64,000 nt of DNA, taken from assembly GCF_910592395.1 (NCBI RefSeq), contig NC_088309.1, positions 3,660,501-3,724,500 of the forward strand, in the 5' to 3' direction. Positions 13,006 to 24,755 of this stretch are shown one piece after another (position 1 is the stretch's first letter; every line of letters begins with the position of its first letter). Source of the DNA: Lineus longissimus. Lineage: Eukaryota > Nemertea > Pilidiophora > Heteronemertea > Lineidae. The notes beneath the pieces are model-generated. The model had not been told where the DNA came from, did not search any database, and was given only the letters and a program-made list of their open reading frames with translations. A program made the translations under genes and the position numbers.

Positions 13006-15092
13006 GCATCGGAGTATAGTGTGTTCTAATTTATCATGGCTTTTTAATCAAAATATTAGGCAAACTAAGATGAATGTAATGACAACTTTGTTCTGAAAGT
13101 TCTCCTGCAAGTAAAATTCGTTTCAACATAAGTGACATTTATTTTTAAAGTCGGGTAATACGTTTTATGTCCAATGTAAACGTGTACATGTTTACAATCA
13201 CGAAATCATGAAATTACTGAAAAAATGTAGTGTGTTGACTAACTGCATAAGACATCAAACGCCGAAAGGTGCTCTTTGTATTACAATTTTTATTGGCTGC
13301 TAACAGTTTTTCATTTTGTTCGTGCGTGGAATTTTATAGGGGTCTTTCATACACTGACTGGTTCTAGAGATGTACAGCGTGCTCCTAAAGCTGTTTATGT
13401 GAGTCTTTGAAGCTTTTAAGTTGATACATTTCGTCACTCGCAGAGAAATCTGCTTTTATCCTTGAACCTGTTTTGTATTCCTGCAGTGATTACATGAACA
13501 TGTATGTAAAAAATCCAGATGAGCGCATCCAGTAGCTTCCAAATCCAATAGATTGGGTGGGGAGCCGTTTGTGATGCTTTGTGTATTAACGTTGTAAAAA
13601 GTAAAACCTTTTTTTTATAAAATGTTATTCGCCTCAATTAACCCTTTTGTTACATAGAAAATCTTTCACGTATGTTGTAACGTAATGAAGGAACTGTGAC
13701 CGCCTTGGAGCTCCATAGGAATGGGGTCGGTATGGGTTATGACCCATCAGAATTGCGTCCTTCGTTTCCAGTAAATCTCCTTTCTCATTCCGAACCGACT
13801 CCGTTTCGACAAAGGTGAACCAGCCTTGCGTACATTTTATACACATCTACATGCACACGGAGGAGAAAGTTATTCCCACACTGGATCCCGGACAACGATA
13901 TCGTTTTCATTGTCACCGCTAAAAGCTTCAGCAGCATCGCTATGTTGATGGCTAAACATTTGTCACATTTTTTTTAACGGCAGAGAAACGTTAGCGTCTG
14001 AGGAAGTTTGGTGTTTTATTCGTCATGTTTTAGCAGGAATTTGTATTTCACAAAGCCAGTTTCTGCGCATGAGTGGGCTGTTGGCACTCAATCTTTGTAA
14101 CAGACTGCAATCCAACTGCAGACAGCCTGCGCCACCGAGAAGTCAGCAATACGCAGTATGACGAAGTTGTTATAGGCCTAAGTCTTTCAATAAATTTTAA
14201 TGAAAGACTGGTCCTAACAGTACTGCGATATTTTGTCCAAACAACTTTTGTACACACGTGCGCAGAGCCTGATCGCAACCCAGGATCGCGACCGCGGAGC
14301 GATACATGTATGTAAAAAAAATATCTAAAGTGGCGTAATAAAGAGGCTTTTCGATGACGATTATGTATGGTATGCTGTATAATCCTTGGGAAATGAAGTC
14401 GATGCTGAGCAAATGATATCCAAGTATGAAAACGAAAATGATGAAAAAACTCTGTTGAACTGCATTGGAACGCAGTGTACAAATAACAGAATATAGGCAA
14501 AAAATAGATACATGTACTCTTTATCTGCTTCCTTAGATGGCTCCATCGACTGTCAGTGACCAATTTGGTTCATCGACTAGCCAATACGCTCGTCATCAAG
14601 TCTAGTTGACCAATTGCTCAGCTGGGACCAGATGCAAATTGGTAGGTTGACAGGCTGAACTTATCAACGGCTGTAGTCTGGGGTGTTCTGTTGCACTTAT
14701 ACGTCGACACGTACCTGAACATTCTGTCCGATCACGTGAGTTAATTGCCCCTTTGTTTTCGGAAATAGAGGCAAAACGCAATGTTCGTACTCAGACAGCT
14801 TTAATAGCATTATCTCTGTTTTCCCACAATGGCCTCTGGGAGTGCACATCGCATTCTCTATGTTGAAATAATTCTTTTTTATTTTGATTTTTTTCATATA
14901 ACTTACTGACAAGGCTCGCTAATTTTATACCACAACAAGTGTTAGAATATTGTGACCACACAGGAGACAAAATCTCATAACGTTACAGCGCCCCATGCAC
15001 ACGGGGTTATATTTCGGGTGAGGCTGGAACGCACCCCCTGCAACCCCCCCCCCCCCCCCCCCAACCAGTCGGCTTAACTTTACTCTCTAATT
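13006..15092. other. Intergenic DNA with one unassigned open frame
   Basis: A minus-strand frame at 13,634-13,846 reads GWFTFVETESVRNEKGDLL and later GHNPYRPHSYGAPRR, polar and less repetitive than most chance ORFs here, but I recognise no family and see no convincing splice edges. A 19-C tract lies at 15,044-15,062, immediately left of the 15,093 foldback element. Confidence 0.35.
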
Positions 15093-15301
15093 TACGGTGG
15101 CTAGGAAAGGACATCACATGATCTTTTTTTTTCAACATGAAAATTTTTTTCAGGAAATCGTTGCGAACGATCGAGATATTATATCGGGTGATCGAGTTAT
15201 TTATCTCGAGAGATCGAGATAATACGGTCATCGATCGAGATATTTCCTGAAAAAAAAATGTTCAAAAAAAGATCATGTGATGTCCTTTCCCAGCCACCAT
15301 A
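15093..15301. mobile_element. Foldback MITE-like element, about 205 bp
   Basis: Long terminal inverted repeats: the left arm starts TA-CGGTGGCTAGGAAAGGAC and the right arm, reversed, starts TA-TGGTGGCTGGGAAAGGAC. Both continue through ATCACATGATC, a T tract, an ATG-containing stretch and a CAGGAAAT block, giving roughly 65-bp arms around a short centre of GATCGAGAT-type repeats. A flanking TA on both sides suggests a TA target-site duplication. There is no coding capacity. Confidence 0.85.
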
Positions 15302-16278
15302 GTTAGACTTCCCATATTACGGCATTTTTTTCTCGCTTAATTTGGCAGTGCGGCCGTCTGTGGATTTTCAAAAGGACTCACGGAAATATTCATGTCGCAA
15401 ATTTTTATATCTGGCGACAGACTCGGTAATTATACAGTCAAAACATCTGGTAAAGGAGATTAAGTTGCAAGGCTATGGCGAACGCTGAAGCCGTACGTAA
15501 ACAATCTCTCGGTGTCTGTGATTTCTCGCTCGGATTTAAAGACAAGAGTGGTTCTGGTTTCAGTGTGTGTTTTGGAACGATTAGAGGCTTTGATCTCGAA
15601 GCTTGAATCAGATTCGTTTCATTTTTGATGAAAGATTCTAATTGAATAGATGCAAAGTGTTCCTAAGCAAATGAAACACAATGCTTCTCCTCCTAACGTT
15701 TTATCGAAAAATCGTACTGGTGGGCGACAATAGACTCTAACAGTTTACCTTTCAGTTCGGCTCTTCCAACCAGAAAAATAAAATTTGAATGAAATAATGT
15801 TACAAGCCCTTAGGACACATGTTTGTGCAATTTCGTTGTTTAGCCACATTTTCAGTTCTTTTAGCTGCTTCACGTCTCTTATGCACACTGAAAAGATGAA
15901 GCCTATAGTACATTGTGCTTGGTGTCTTGAGGCCATACGTCTGTGGTTATCAGGTGTTTTTGTATTCACCATCTTGTTCATTGACGATCTTTTGCTTTCT
16001 CTTCCAATTCTTATGGTTTCATTATCAATTGTAGGCATATACTGTAAAAGTTGCGTTTAGTGGCCACCGCTCGAAATCGTAAAAGGCTTAGATCTTTGTT
16101 CAAACATGGTCGAGCAGAAATCCATTCAAGTTGTTGGATGAATTGGTGAACTCGTCAATTTAATTGTTATGGTATAAACCTGAATGACCTGATCCAGCCC
16201 ACGGGCGTGACAATCACCAGAAATTGACATGTAATTTTATATCACATTGAAGTTTTTTTTTAAATTGGATACTCTTAA
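15302..16278. other. Intergenic DNA, no gene recognised
   Basis: Overlapping open frames on both strands at 15,745-16,060 (about 90 codons each) have no recognisable motif; the plus-strand one is hydrophobic. No splice-supported gene was seen. Confidence 0.4.
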
Positions 16279-16662
16279 GCTGCGTTCACATAGAACTATA
16301 CGGTATTCGGTATACGCTATTCGGCACCTATTCCATAGAGCTGTACCCTATACTATACTATACGCGAACAATAGTTTCATGGTCATGCACCCTTTGTGAA
16401 GCCATTGTTCGCGTATAGTGTAGTATACCGTATACCTCTATGGGGAAGGTGCCTGAGGTGCATGACCATGAAACTATTGTTCGCGTATAGTATAGTATAG
16501 TATAGGGTATAGCTCTATGGAATAGGTGCCTAAACTATTGTTCGCGTATAGTATAGTATAGGGTATAGCTCTATGGAATAGGTGCCATATGCACCCTTTG
16601 TGAAGCCATTGTTCGCGTATAGTGTAGTATACCGTATACCTCTATGGAATAGGTGCCTATAC
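16279..16662. repeat. Nested direct and inverted repeat mosaic
   Basis: The region is built from related 50-70-bp units sharing ATTGTTCGCGTATAGT and, at the other end, TCTATGGAATAGGTGCC. One unit in reverse orientation (16,324-16,391) pairs with 16,458-16,530 as inverted arms of about 70 bp. A block beginning ATGCACCCTTTGTGAAGCC occurs twice in direct orientation (16,385-16,454 and 16,590-16,657). A further direct copy occupies 16,531-16,586. The left edge AGCTGCGTTCACATAGAAC looks like a MITE terminus. No protein is encoded. Confidence 0.85.
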
Positions 16663-17234
16663 AGCTAGAGGCTGGGATATAACACTACTCGGTCATCTTA
16701 AAGAGTAGATATCCCTTATATTGGCCGCATTCATGTATCAAGAAGAAGGCAACTAAAGGCAACTTTCATAGTATTTTTTTGTGGGATATTTACGTTTTAC
16801 TCAATGGTGGGCGTATGAATTCGTAGTTGGGCACTTTGTCAAACTGCAATGAAAAATGTATTTGCTTTTGCATTGCAGTGTCTTTTTCGCTATTTTCCTT
16901 CGGTTGAAACATGGTTATTTTAAAAGTGAGCGACATACAAAATTTACGCTGCCTGGGAAGTGACGCCAACGCAACAAAAACTAACTCCTATAATTATCAT
17001 CGTATTGTTTGCACACCAAATCTCAATTTCTTAACCAAATTTCTTTCCCATTCGTTCGCTTTATAGTTGCCAACGATATGACGTTTTATAGGATGGAGTT
17101 TGTTTAAGACACTGGTTTACGACGATAGTCCCTTTTAAACTGAAGCCTGGGGGAAAGCAATAGACCAAGTACATGTAGGGCACTTAAAGAAACATCCATG
17201 AGGCAGTGCATGTGGCACAGTCGCATAGAGCTTA
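16663..17234. other. Intergenic DNA, nothing recognised
   Basis: AT-rich stretch without an open frame, repeat or RNA feature that I can support. Confidence 0.5.
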
Positions 17235-17786
17235 TTAAAATGTCAAGTTGTGGTGAAGTCGCTGTGGCAAAGACGGCTGAAACAACGGGGACCGATGCAA
17301 ATTTAATATCACCATGATTACAACATCTTTGATTGGATAAAATTGACCATTGGTCATAGTAATGTTCATTTTACAACCATTAACAATGTAATCAAGCCAC
17401 CTAAGACATCTAACCAACATCAAATTGATGAAATCAACAAATAATGAAAACTCAACGATTCGCCTATAGGCACCGGCACATTCCCGAAATAGAATTGAGA
17501 TGAATTTTCGATCTGCCACTTTGATGAGACAACCATAACCTCTTGGGTTGGTATAAAATGTTTCAAAGGCAGATTTTTTGTGGATTATGCCTGAGATATT
17601 ATCAAGTCTGAGGTGTTTTAGAATAAAAATTGACATCTCACTCTCGGTTTTGGTTGTCTCAAAAAACACCGCTCGGATATAGGTGCTGGTAGGGACTAGT
17701 GAAAAATAGTACCTGTCTGGAAACCTATAAAAAGGGCCAGTACCCCAAATGTCAGGAAGCTTCCTGAGGCAAAATAACATGTACAT
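17235..17786 (-). CDS. Unassigned 183-codon open frame
   Basis: One of the longest uninterrupted non-repeat frames in the left third of the window. The middle (residues about 75-120) reads SAFETFYTNPRGYGCLIKV and then FISILFRECAGAYRRIVEF. This arrangement is loosely like a MATH/TRAF-C domain (F-Y-T, G-Y, then G-x-Y), but the match is too weak to name. No signal peptide or splice-defined edge is clear, and the last 60 residues look non-coding in character. It could be a terminal exon of an unseen minus-strand gene, a decayed exon, or chance. Confidence 0.25.
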   Translation of the reverse strand: MYMLFCLRKLPDIWGTGPFYRFPDRYYFSLVPTSTYIRAVFFETTKTESEMSIFILKHLRLDNISGIIHKKSAFETFYTNPRGYGCLIKVADRKFISILFRECAGAYRRIVEFSLFVDFINLMLVRCLRWLDYIVNGCKMNITMTNGQFYPIKDVVIMVILNLHRSPLFQPSLPQRLHHNLTF

Positions 17787-17872
17787 GTCAGTTTATTTTT
17801 GTATTTTGAAATAAAAATTGTAAAAAGAGAGATCTTTGTTTTTAAAATGTTCAGAAAACCCCATGTTTTCAG

Positions 17873-18036
17873 GAACAGGTTCTGAAATACTAGAACATGT
17901 TCTTTTGACTGGAGAACGTGTTCCTTGTATTGTGAACGTGTTCTAGGACTAGAACACCAGAAATATGACGAACATGTTCTCAGAACGTGTTCAAAAAATG
18001 GGTTCAAATCGAGGTGTTCTGATTTTGAACATGTTC
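17873..18036. promoter_or_regulatory. Cluster of six GAACRTGTTC decamers
   Basis: GAACATGTTC occurs at 17,893, 17,970 and 18,027; GAACGTGTTC at 17,914, 17,934 and 17,983; a related GAACAGGTTC is at 17,873. GAACATGTTC fits the p53-family half-site RRRCWWGYYY exactly, and the CGTG variants differ at one position. Gaps between neighbouring decamers are 11, 10, 26, 3 and 34 bp; three of these fall within the 0-13 bp allowed between half-sites. No gene start is recognised nearby. It may be a regulatory cluster or simply a diverged short-period repeat. Confidence 0.5.
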
Positions 18037-18055
18037 TAGGTGTTCTCACTTTTTA

Positions 18056-19258
18056 CAGTAAGCTCTACAATAGTGTCATTTTGCCCACATTTTAGCTCGA
18101 CCCTCGATGCATCTGGTGAGATAACCAAAACCTCATGTTCTTTATAACTGGCAGTCCTATCTACGGACGAGCCATGCATATGACAAGGAGAATCATGCCC
18201 GTCGGGGCCGCGTGCGCTTTATGATTGAAATTATAAATATGTTATCATATGCTGACGGACATGTATTGTTCTGCCACCAAGGGGATTCACAAGACACGCA
18301 CCAGTTTATCCCTGGGGGTGGCGACCCGCACTGTTAGACTAATGTATATCCTAAGTTCCTTTAAATCTTAGATGGGCAACCATTGGCGGCTCTTAGTATG
18401 CACGGACAGCGGTCCGTTCGAATCAATGATAGAATTCGCGAGGCGCAACAGCGACATGAAAAAAATTGGACAAAGTATCGCCTTCTGGGAATACTGAACC
18501 TCAGGATGCTTTTGAGGCGGTCGTCATAAAAGTAGACATTCCTCCTAGCTTTATTTCAGAATAAAATGTTTTAGATGTCTTTCTGTCTGCTGGTTTCGTC
18601 ACTACAACTCATGCACTTTTGAAATGCCTTAGGCAAGTCGGCAGAGATGATTACAGATATTTGTTTCTCCTGTCAAAATGCCTTGCCTTATAAATCGTCA
18701 AGTATAGGTTTCATTAATCACCAACAAATAGAAGAAAGAACTAACCTATCAGGAAAAAAAGCGAGCACTTTCTGCATTAAATAGTTCTAGAGTTTCAAAA
18801 CAGCCACTTGCGAGGCGGCATCACTTGGGAAATCTATACGGTCACTATTTCATTCTTCGTGAAGGCTTCCGAACGGTGCGGTCAATAATCTTCACAAAAG
18901 AAAGTAATACCGCTTCGAATGAGCATAAATCTTGCATAATTCTTCATGTTTTCAATACTCTCGACATTGGTGAGATTGATATTGATCATGATTATTGACA
19001 GCCAACACGATTTAGTTGCGTGTAGAAAAACATTTATCACAACAACCGCGGTTTGGTTAATGTCGATAACATATTCAGAAACTTGGTAGCCGCTGCGAGA
19101 GTTGCCTTGGGACACATTTTATCACGGGTATCGGCATCCAAATGTACTGATTTTCAATGGTTTCTATTGTCGTACAAAATGCAGCCGTGGTTTGCCTTTC
19201 TTTATGTGCTTGATGACATGTGTTGATAGTGTACCAATACCACCATGCAGCATCAGCG
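18056..19258. other. Intergenic DNA, no gene recognised
   Basis: No supported gene, RNA or repeat. A 77-codon minus-strand frame at 18,882-19,115 has no recognisable motif. Confidence 0.45.
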
Positions 19259-19310
19259 AGATTACATGCATTTTTGCATGTAATCTATACTCTATACTCT
19301 ATACTCCCTA
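19259..19310. repeat. Perfect 12-bp hairpin and TATACTC microsatellite
   Basis: AGATTACATGCA (19,259-19,270), loop TTTT, then TGCATGTAATCT (19,275-19,286): a perfect 12-bp stem with a four-base loop. It is followed directly by three tandem TATACTC-type heptamers. No gene context was found. Confidence 0.85.
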
Positions 19311-20353
19311 ATACAAGATGTTAGTTGAGATCAGTGGGCTGGTCAGGGCTCGAGTCTCCAACCCGCTATTGTGCGGGTTAGTGCCGTTGTGCCACTTTTG
19401 CAATAGAAGATGCTGACAAAAAGATGATTCGATATTATCATCGCATCGCAGCTGATCAGTTTTGGAGAATAGTATCACCAGAAACCTTTTAAGTAAATAC
19501 AGCGGCTATCAGCCACAGCGCGCATGAATAGGAATCAGCCGTGCGTGTGTCCGGACTTTCACCAATGCTGCTCGACCAGCTAAAACTGTAAACCTCTCGT
19601 AGGGATTTAACTTAATGGCGTATCATCGGAAAATGAACCAGTCCGCGAATAAAGAAGAAAAGGGTCTGATAAACATACATATACAGGGCCGCGAAAATAT
19701 GGGGGCTAGACGGGGGTGATCCACCGAACGTGTCGGGAATAAATTACTGTATACAAGACGGTAAGAAAAACCTGTGCATGTAAGCGACTTTGACGGCTTG
19801 TCGGTGGCGTGTCACGGATGCGGTTGGAATAGGGAAATCTTGCATCTTTCTGAAGCGATTATTAGTGAGACCATTGTGGTATTGATGAGATTACCAGTCA
19901 ATTACCTGTACCTAAACGAAAAACTCAAAAGATACCCCGTCATGCGGGATCTAAATGGTAACCAGATTAATTGAGAGGAGCCTATGTGGTACCTGGGAAT
20001 CAGAAGTCACTGGCCGATTTTTGGTTTCTCCCTCTTGAATTTTGAATCAGGATTTACTGATCAAAAATTAAAGGGTTCTTGGCTGATAGACCCCGTTATT
20101 CCAAAGCTGTCTGCCGATTGGCTCTCAGGAATCAATTACCATTGGATCCTTCACGTAAAATGGTAAAATGCGAAAGCAATAAAAGCCATTAAAGTACTTC
20201 TTGAGCAAAATTGATCCGCACACATTCTTCTAACACGCTCATATGCGCATGTCGACTCTCAATCTAAAGCAAATTATTGTCGCGAAACAAAGATCAATAC
20301 ATTGCAGACAGGTGAAGAAGAGTCTTTAAAAAAATTAAAGAAGGGAAAAATGT
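19311..20353. other. Intergenic DNA, no gene recognised
   Basis: Short open frames at 19,774-19,974 and 19,984-20,166 on the plus strand have no identifiable domain. Nothing else was seen. Confidence 0.4.
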
Positions 20354-20499
20354 ACAGTGGAAACCCCGGTCGGCGACCACCTCGGTAACGCGACCACCCC
20401 GCTATGACGACCAAGAATCGCCGGTCCCGAATGGTTTCCTCTCTAATTACCATTACAAGGCCCCCAGTAACACGGCCACCCCGGTACCCAGACCACGAC
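20354..20499 (+). repeat. Short CAGTGGAACC-ended dispersed element, copy 2
   Basis: Starts ACAGTGGAAACCCCGGTCGG and matches the reverse complement of 1511-1642 over nearly its whole length, with only scattered substitutions and small indels. It has the same internal order: two GACCACC blocks, a CCGAATGGTTTCCTCTC block, ATTACCATTACAAG, then CCGGTACCCAGACCACGAC. The last few bases of the far terminus are degraded. No coding capacity. Confidence 0.75.
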
Positions 20500-20523
20500 A
20501 TGACACTTCCGTTCACATACCCT

Positions 20524-20613
20524 ATTTATGCCGCGGCATAATTCACGAGATCGAGGTTTTGATGGTCGATTTATGGTGCACCACAATTCCGATTTATGCC
20601 GTGGCATAATTCT
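20524..20613. repeat. Three related palindromes, TTATGCCRYGGCATAA type
   Basis: TTTATGCCGCGGCATAATTC (from about 20,525), a diverged ATTTATGGTGCACCACAATTC (from about 20,570) and GATTTATGCCGTGGCATAATTC-like sequence (from about 20,591). The first contains the perfect 16-bp palindrome TTATGCCGCGGCATAA. The spacing is irregular (about 45 and 21 bp). They may be repeat debris or binding sites for a dimeric protein; there is no gene beside them to decide. Confidence 0.6.
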
Positions 20614-21911
20614 GAATTCTGTCCACTCGCGCCAGCCATATACGTGATCAATTAAGAATATAGAGAATATAATATAGAAATTTGCATAGTTTTGCCCTTT
20701 CACAAAAATTGAAGCAGCTCAGTTGTTATCGCAAGTATGAAGATGCGATTTAAAAAAACACATTTTATGGGGTTATTGCGTCGTACATACGTTTTTCGCC
20801 GCTGCTGTGGCCTTCCTTTTCAATAATTTAGCTCAGACAGGAGGAAATAACCTTATTTCCCCTGGCTCTGGCAAAATAATTTTCAATAAGAGGGGAGTAG
20901 ATTTATGTTAGGCAGCGACCATAGCGTGACATCTATCGACGACTTCGGTTAACTTATCTGACCTAACTGGTTCCTGTCCATGTAGTTGCCCTTTAAGTCT
21001 CTTTGCCACCCAATGACCGAGGGAAATGCCAATACTCAAGTTAAGACGACACACGGCTGATTTAACAGTTTAACAGTAACTTATAGTCGGGAATAGTGTC
21101 GTCAACGCCCCCCAAAACTTTCAAAACAAGAAACGCATGTATAATGCACACACCTTGTATAAAGAGATTGACGCTTGAGTCAGTCACCATAAAAAGAGAA
21201 TTATTTTCCATGGGACATAACACTGTTACATTGGAGCACAAAGATTCAAAACCCCTTATACTCAAAGCGAGAATTTTAAACCACTTTTTGCCTTGCGAAA
21301 TATTCTGTCTGACAGAGACGAGGTGCTAATGATGTCGCATTTAGCCAGGGCATGATCATTACGACTAAGTTAATCAAACATCGCGAACACTTCCTGACGA
21401 AAAACTCCCGTTGACATTTCCCTTTTACAATTAGCGAAACTCGTGGTGATGTAGTGCCTCTAACTCAACGTATAGGCTTATCATCAGTGGTATAATGTGA
21501 CGATATAACGACCACGCCGACCTTTTTTTGTGACGATACCATGATATGGCCACTCCTACGTGACGGGCTCCAATTATTAGTGTAGCACCCAATGGCTTGT
21601 CGGCTGTATTGGTGATACGTAATCCTTATTTTGATATATATACCTGTCCATGTGTCTCGACCACTGATTTACCAAGCTCCAATATGATTTCAAGTGTGAC
21701 TGGCTAAAATATTAAGCTCTAAATCATTTATGCTCTGTTGAAATAGATTTCACAATCATTGATATTCATATAAGTTGATGCGGATTTATTTTCTCTTGTA
21801 CGGTCCCAAATGACCGTCGTCGATAAAGCAGCAACTGACTTGCTGATTACGCATGATTCCGATTCCATGATAATTATCATCGAATAAAATTTTAATACGC
21901 TCGGCTTTGCA
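20614..21911. other. Intergenic DNA
   Basis: No supported gene. Upstream exons for the possible terminal exon at 21,912 would be expected here or further left, but I could not identify any with confidence. Confidence 0.35.
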
Positions 21912-22242
21912 GGATCCACTTGATATATCGCTACGCCTTTGTGATCAGGTTCAACAGTACGCGATCAGGCGTACTCCTCGGCAGACTACGCATATTGCTT
22001 CAGCAATGCCGTCCAAATGGCTGTCGTATCTCATTACTCTACCGCGGACGAAGTGGGCCGGCCTCGTCCTGTCGCTATGGGAAGAGACGATCAGGATGAC
22101 GAAATGGACTGCCCCGGGGTTCTACATGTATATCTCATCGTCATTCGTCACTTTTGTCAATAAGAGAATTTCTGCTATCGATCAAGAATTGGCCGAACGG
22201 AAACGTAGCTACAATCCATTGACTGAGGCGCACTATATATGA
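21912..22242 (+). CDS. Possible terminal exon of an unrecognised membrane protein
   Basis: An acceptor-like CTTTGCAG ends at 21,911 and the frame stays open for 109 codons to a TGA. The product has positively charged and polar N-terminal residues. It then has a hydrophobic run containing TKWAGLVLSLWEE and APGFYMYISSSFVTFV, and a charged end, NKRISAIDQELAERKRS. This could be a last transmembrane segment plus cytoplasmic tail. I do not recognise the family. No upstream exon is assigned, so it is either a real 3' exon of a gene extending left or a fortunate open frame. The ATG at 22,006 would give a 78-residue product if it stood alone. Confidence 0.35.
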
Positions 22243-24755
22243 CGTGGGACGGCCGCTGGATGGATCAAAAGGAAGTATACACATTGCAAGCATTTTTTAT
22301 CACGAATTGCGGCTTTAGATCCACCTTTTTAATTAATTTTTCTGATCAGATATTTCAATGTTCTTTCAGCATCGGTTTTTACTCGTGCATTAGACTTATT
22401 GAATTCTAAATTAATAATTTTACCGGTGCAAATGAGCTTGTGTGATATTTTCAAAAAGACATCACACAATCGCATTTGCAGCCTTAATGTTTTGATAATG
22501 CTCTATTTGATTCCAGTGATGTCTTGAATTGGCTGCTTGGGGACCGGTACCACTGAAAAGCTCGAAAAGCTGGTGTGTTGGGTTCACACATCATTAATCC
22601 CATTCAACATCGGCCTTCGATCTCTAATGCCCTATTTTGGAAAGCCCTATATTTTTCAATCGTTTTCTAGAAATCCGATCATTCAGGAAAACGTAGTACA
22701 ATGTCGGACTTTTGTCGGATAAATCAGGAAAAGGTTAGAGAAACCGTTAAAAAGCCGGGAAGAGCCTCCTCGCTACTATATAGTGTAGCATATACATCTT
22801 CCCGGTAGGTTTTCCCTGTCAATGCCTAATACACTATAGACTTCCTGAAACGGACAGGTTTGTATTTTGAATTGTTATCGCCGTTCTTAGCTTTAGCATC
22901 CCATTAATACTTGCTACATTGTATATCCCTATAGCCCCAATCCTCAGCTTTACCCTTCCCATGCCTCTTTTTAATGGTCTGGAGCTGAATTCGCGGTGCG
23001 GCTTAAGCAGAACTAAACCCATACATAGAGCGTCAGCAAATTCAAAAGAATAAAATATCACTGACAACATATCGCTTGATGTTTATACATCAACATCTTC
23101 TAGTTTGGAAGCCCGGCAAGATGTTCAGATATGTCAAAAGAGAGAATGCCTTATACCAGATTCATTTAAGCTCAAGATTTCTATTTATTAAACCCCAACA
23201 AATTCATATCAACATCAGCAATAAGTACAATCATATGCCGAGGTCAAGGTCATCAGACAAGGAAAATTACTATAAATTCTGTTCCGTATTAAGTCTCTGA
23301 ATGATGGTTATGGTTATTTCAAGAGGCATGTGAGTGTGTGAAATTGATGACGGGACTTAGTCCAAGGGCTGCTGTGTATAGTGGAGGCCGGCGGGCCATG
23401 GCGATTTCATATTTCGAGGACAGAAAACTCCACATTATCCGAGAAAACCGAATGTAGGTAAAAAAGGTACAGGAAAATTTCACATCGCTCGGGGATCGGT
23501 CCTCAAATTAGCTTTGGTTGTCTCACAACCACATGTAAACCGAAAGCGAGGCATCAATTCTATTCTACTCAAACTGTTTTGTACCAACTCAAGCGTTTCT
23601 GGTTCCAAAACTGTTGGAACCAAAACGAAGTGCAATGTACTTTACATAGGAAACACTTCACTATATATACATTGCAAACAATGTGTTTTAGAGTACATTC
23701 TTTGAAATTGAAACAGTCAGGAGTAGTACTCACAAGTACCAAAGATATATAGCCTGTCCACTCTCGCTCATAAAAAACAAATGTAAGTAAAGAAATCATT
23801 TGATGTTTAAAAATATCACCGTCTGGTCCAACATTTGAATTGCGCCGGCGTGTAGCACATGCATCTTTAATATTAGCGTTATCAATTCAAGAAAATACGA
23901 AGTCTGCCGTATATGATCTATAGTTTCACAGCTAAGACCGGTTGATTCATTACCACGAAATAAAAACTAAGGCGAAGACATGACATGGACAACTTGGTTT
24001 CGCCAAACTACCAATTGAAAATGCTGAAGGCGTCGACCGATCATATCCACAATATAGCTTGGACTGAATATTCATAACCGGTCTTAGATCTGTGAAGCTA
24101 GGGTATTTTTGACGTAGCATTATGTACATACATTGTTAGCACATCAGCCTCTGATATTTCTGATCACCCGCACATTACCACTAACAATTCACACAAGCAT
24201 TAGTGACCAGGTTGCCTTTGGTCCATGGATTTGATTATAAGCCACGTTAGGCAGCTGTTAACACCAACCGCACAAAAATGCTTTTAGGCCTTTTTTTATG
24301 TATCATATTACGGCGTGGTATCCTACCTTCCAACGGAAATATCCATAAACGATTAAATATAAAGGTGCACATCTATACATTTATAAAAAAAGCACCATGT
24401 TAAAAGAATTAATTACCTGCCTTTGGCGCATGTGCATCTAACATGAAAAACTATGGTTTTATGATAAATACGTACATGTATGCATTTGCCTTGCGCAATT
24501 CTTTTTCATTGCTTGGGATGCAAGGTCGCTGTTTAAGGTCAGATTCGTTTGTGAACATTGTTTACATGTGGTCAACTGGTAATCAGAAATAAATATGGCC
24601 GTATCGCAGTGATAAGACATTGGAATGTTTACTAGTAGTGTACAAATAGCACTGTTGAAATTTATAACTAATGCGTATTAACATTTACATGAATTCGACA
24701 ATCACCTTTAAACATTCAACTTTAAATTATAAATTTTGAACGAATGTACAACTGG
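22243..24755. other. Intergenic DNA with a small cruciform-like site
   Basis: At about 22,748-22,805 GCCGGGAAGA and TCTTCCCGGT form an inverted pair around a second short palindrome GCTACTATATAGTGTAGC. The rest consists of short open frames without recognisable domains. Confidence 0.4.

Noticed and set aside
17696-18049. 117-codon minus-strand ORF rich in EHVL repeats
   Set aside because: It is the translation of the GAACRTGTTC decamer cluster.
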